The notes under the pieces were generated by a model. It was not told the DNA's origin, made no database searches, and worked only from the letters and a program-made list of their open reading frames with translations. A DNA stretch of 64,000 nucleotides from CAVZMO01 sp963776195 (GTDB lineage: Bacteria; Nitrospirota; Thermodesulfovibrionia; Thermodesulfovibrionales; SM23-35): positions 62,001-126,000 of the forward strand of contig CAVZMO010000014.1 of assembly GCA_963776195.1 (NCBI GenBank), given 5' to 3'. The translations under genes were made by a program, and so were the position numbers. Positions 63,370 through 64,000 of the stretch are shown one piece after another (position 1 is the stretch's first letter; each line of letters starts with the position of its first letter).

Positions 63370-63802
63370 GTATTTCCCTCCGATGAAGCTGAATATGTAG
63401 TCTTTTTGTATTAAGTGGGGTATGCACTTCACAGCACCTACCCCAAGGTATTGCATCTTCGGTGATGGCGATTTTTCGCCTATACTATATATGCAGCCAG
63501 GTGCCATCAAGTGCATACCCGCTTTGTATTATGACACTTGAAGATGACCCGGCAAATACGGTGTATTTCTTTGCAGGTCATTTATTCCGGAATATTCACA
63601 TCTCCAAAGTAAGTATTTTCGCCATATTACACAGTTTCACTCAATCAACGTTGGGACAGTAGTGAAACTTGATATAACATTATTTATTACGTTCGTATTA
63701 GTAAATAAAGTTGTAGAAGTACTTCGTTGCATGGCGTTATAGTAAATGTATAAAGGAGCACGGTAAAAAAACTTTGATAATGTCAATCAGGAAAGCGGAT
63801 AG
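63370..63802. other. Gap with an inverted-repeat element
   Basis: No gene. At 63419-63530, GGGTATGCACTT and AAGTGCATACCC form a perfect 12-base inverted repeat about 110 bases apart, with inner GCACCT and AGGTGC also complementary. It looks like a small MITE or a long hairpin transcript end. Confidence 0.55.
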
Positions 63803-64000
63803 ATGGATACAATTTTAGAAAGAGATACAAATATACATTTCCCAAATTTTTCAGTTTTAAAGGCGTCTGCCGGTTCAGGGAAAACCCGTACCCTCACGGA
63901 AAGATATGTAGAGTTTCTATTATCCGAAAGAATCCCTTACAACGGACTGAGGAATATACTCGCAATAACTTTTTCAAACAATGCCGCCAGGGAGATGAAG
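63803..64000 (+). CDS. UvrD/AddA-like helicase, N-terminal part (runs off window)
   Basis: The first 66 residues of a superfamily 1 helicase, likely an AddA/RecB-type exonuclease subunit. The Walker A motif A-S-A-G-S-G-K-T lies near residue 22-29, followed by the I-T-F-S-N-N-A-A-R-E-M-K motif Ia near 55-66. The start is ATG 63803 with a GGAAAG site upstream. The rest of the gene lies beyond the window. Confidence 0.9.
   Translation, partial: MDTILERDTNIHFPNFSVLKASAGSGKTRTLTERYVEFLLSERIPYNGLRNILAITFSNNAAREMK

Noticed and set aside
1..64000. tRNA or rRNA genes
   Set aside because: I looked for cloverleaf or rRNA landmarks by eye and found none; a tRNAscan-SE and Infernal run would be decisive.

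Overview
The window looks like a metagenome-type contig from an anaerobic Gram-negative bacterium, most like Nitrospirota or a Desulfobacterota relative. Pointers are GEMM riboswitches with PilZ and HD-GYP proteins, a selenocysteine-decoding gene set, LarC, and families such as DUF5658 and DUF2950. This placement is inference from gene content; there is no rRNA gene to test it. TGA is an ordinary stop in most genes here, so the code is standard.

Layout. 1-13674: the C-terminus of a peptide-type ABC binding protein and its two permeases (11947-13674), separated by about 11 kb of unrelated genes. Inside that gap lies the most interesting locus, 4663-9655. A SelD that is itself a selenoprotein (in-frame TGA at 4714) precedes an ArsR-controlled operon. 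The operon encodes a DsrE protein, a TauE remnant, a small thioredoxin-like protein with an in-frame TGA (6970), and a rhodanese-DsbD fusion with two in-frame TGA codons (7555, 7570), each at an expected rhodanese cysteine. A VTT membrane protein, a J-domain protein, a methyltransferase and a radical SAM enzyme follow. 13701-33016: mostly housekeeping or conserved genes (DksA-like, YchF-like, HtrA, MFS, SYLF, a 16-repeat HEAT protein, a GEMM-led DUF5658 operon, PilZ, LarC, MtnA, an NRAMP-related transporter with a MgtE_N-CBS partner, DinB, MurA). 33215-45676: a defence-like accessory island with a radical SAM/TcmP pair broken by an IS630 element, an IS4 remnant, and an operon of PLD-SNF2 helicase, ATPase and Eco57I-type methylase whose methylase is broken by frameshifts and short repeats. 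46023-58429: core metabolism and export (glucan phosphorylase, ALS-like enzyme, HAD, Ffh, thioredoxin, TatB, TatC, HEAT, HD-GYP, asparaginase). 58445-64000: IS21-like repeat debris, a secreted alpha/beta hydrolase, a tandem GEMM-led HEXXH lipoprotein, a DUF72 fragment, a small conserved protein and the start of a UvrD/AddA helicase.

How it fits together. The selenoprotein operon reads as a thiol/selenol relay. Cytoplasmic reductant would pass through the DsbD membrane core to a periplasmic rhodanese domain carrying Sec-x4-Sec, with a cytoplasmic Sec-x3-Cys thioredoxin and a DsrE carrier, all under a metal(loid)-type repressor. Cyclic dinucleotide signalling appears at several places: three GEMM candidates, one PilZ protein and one HD-GYP protein.

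Caution. Several genes, including the normally essential ffh, are broken by a single base. Consensus indel errors are therefore likely in this sequence, and frameshifts should not be read as gene death without raw-read support. The in-frame TGA codons are not explained by indels.
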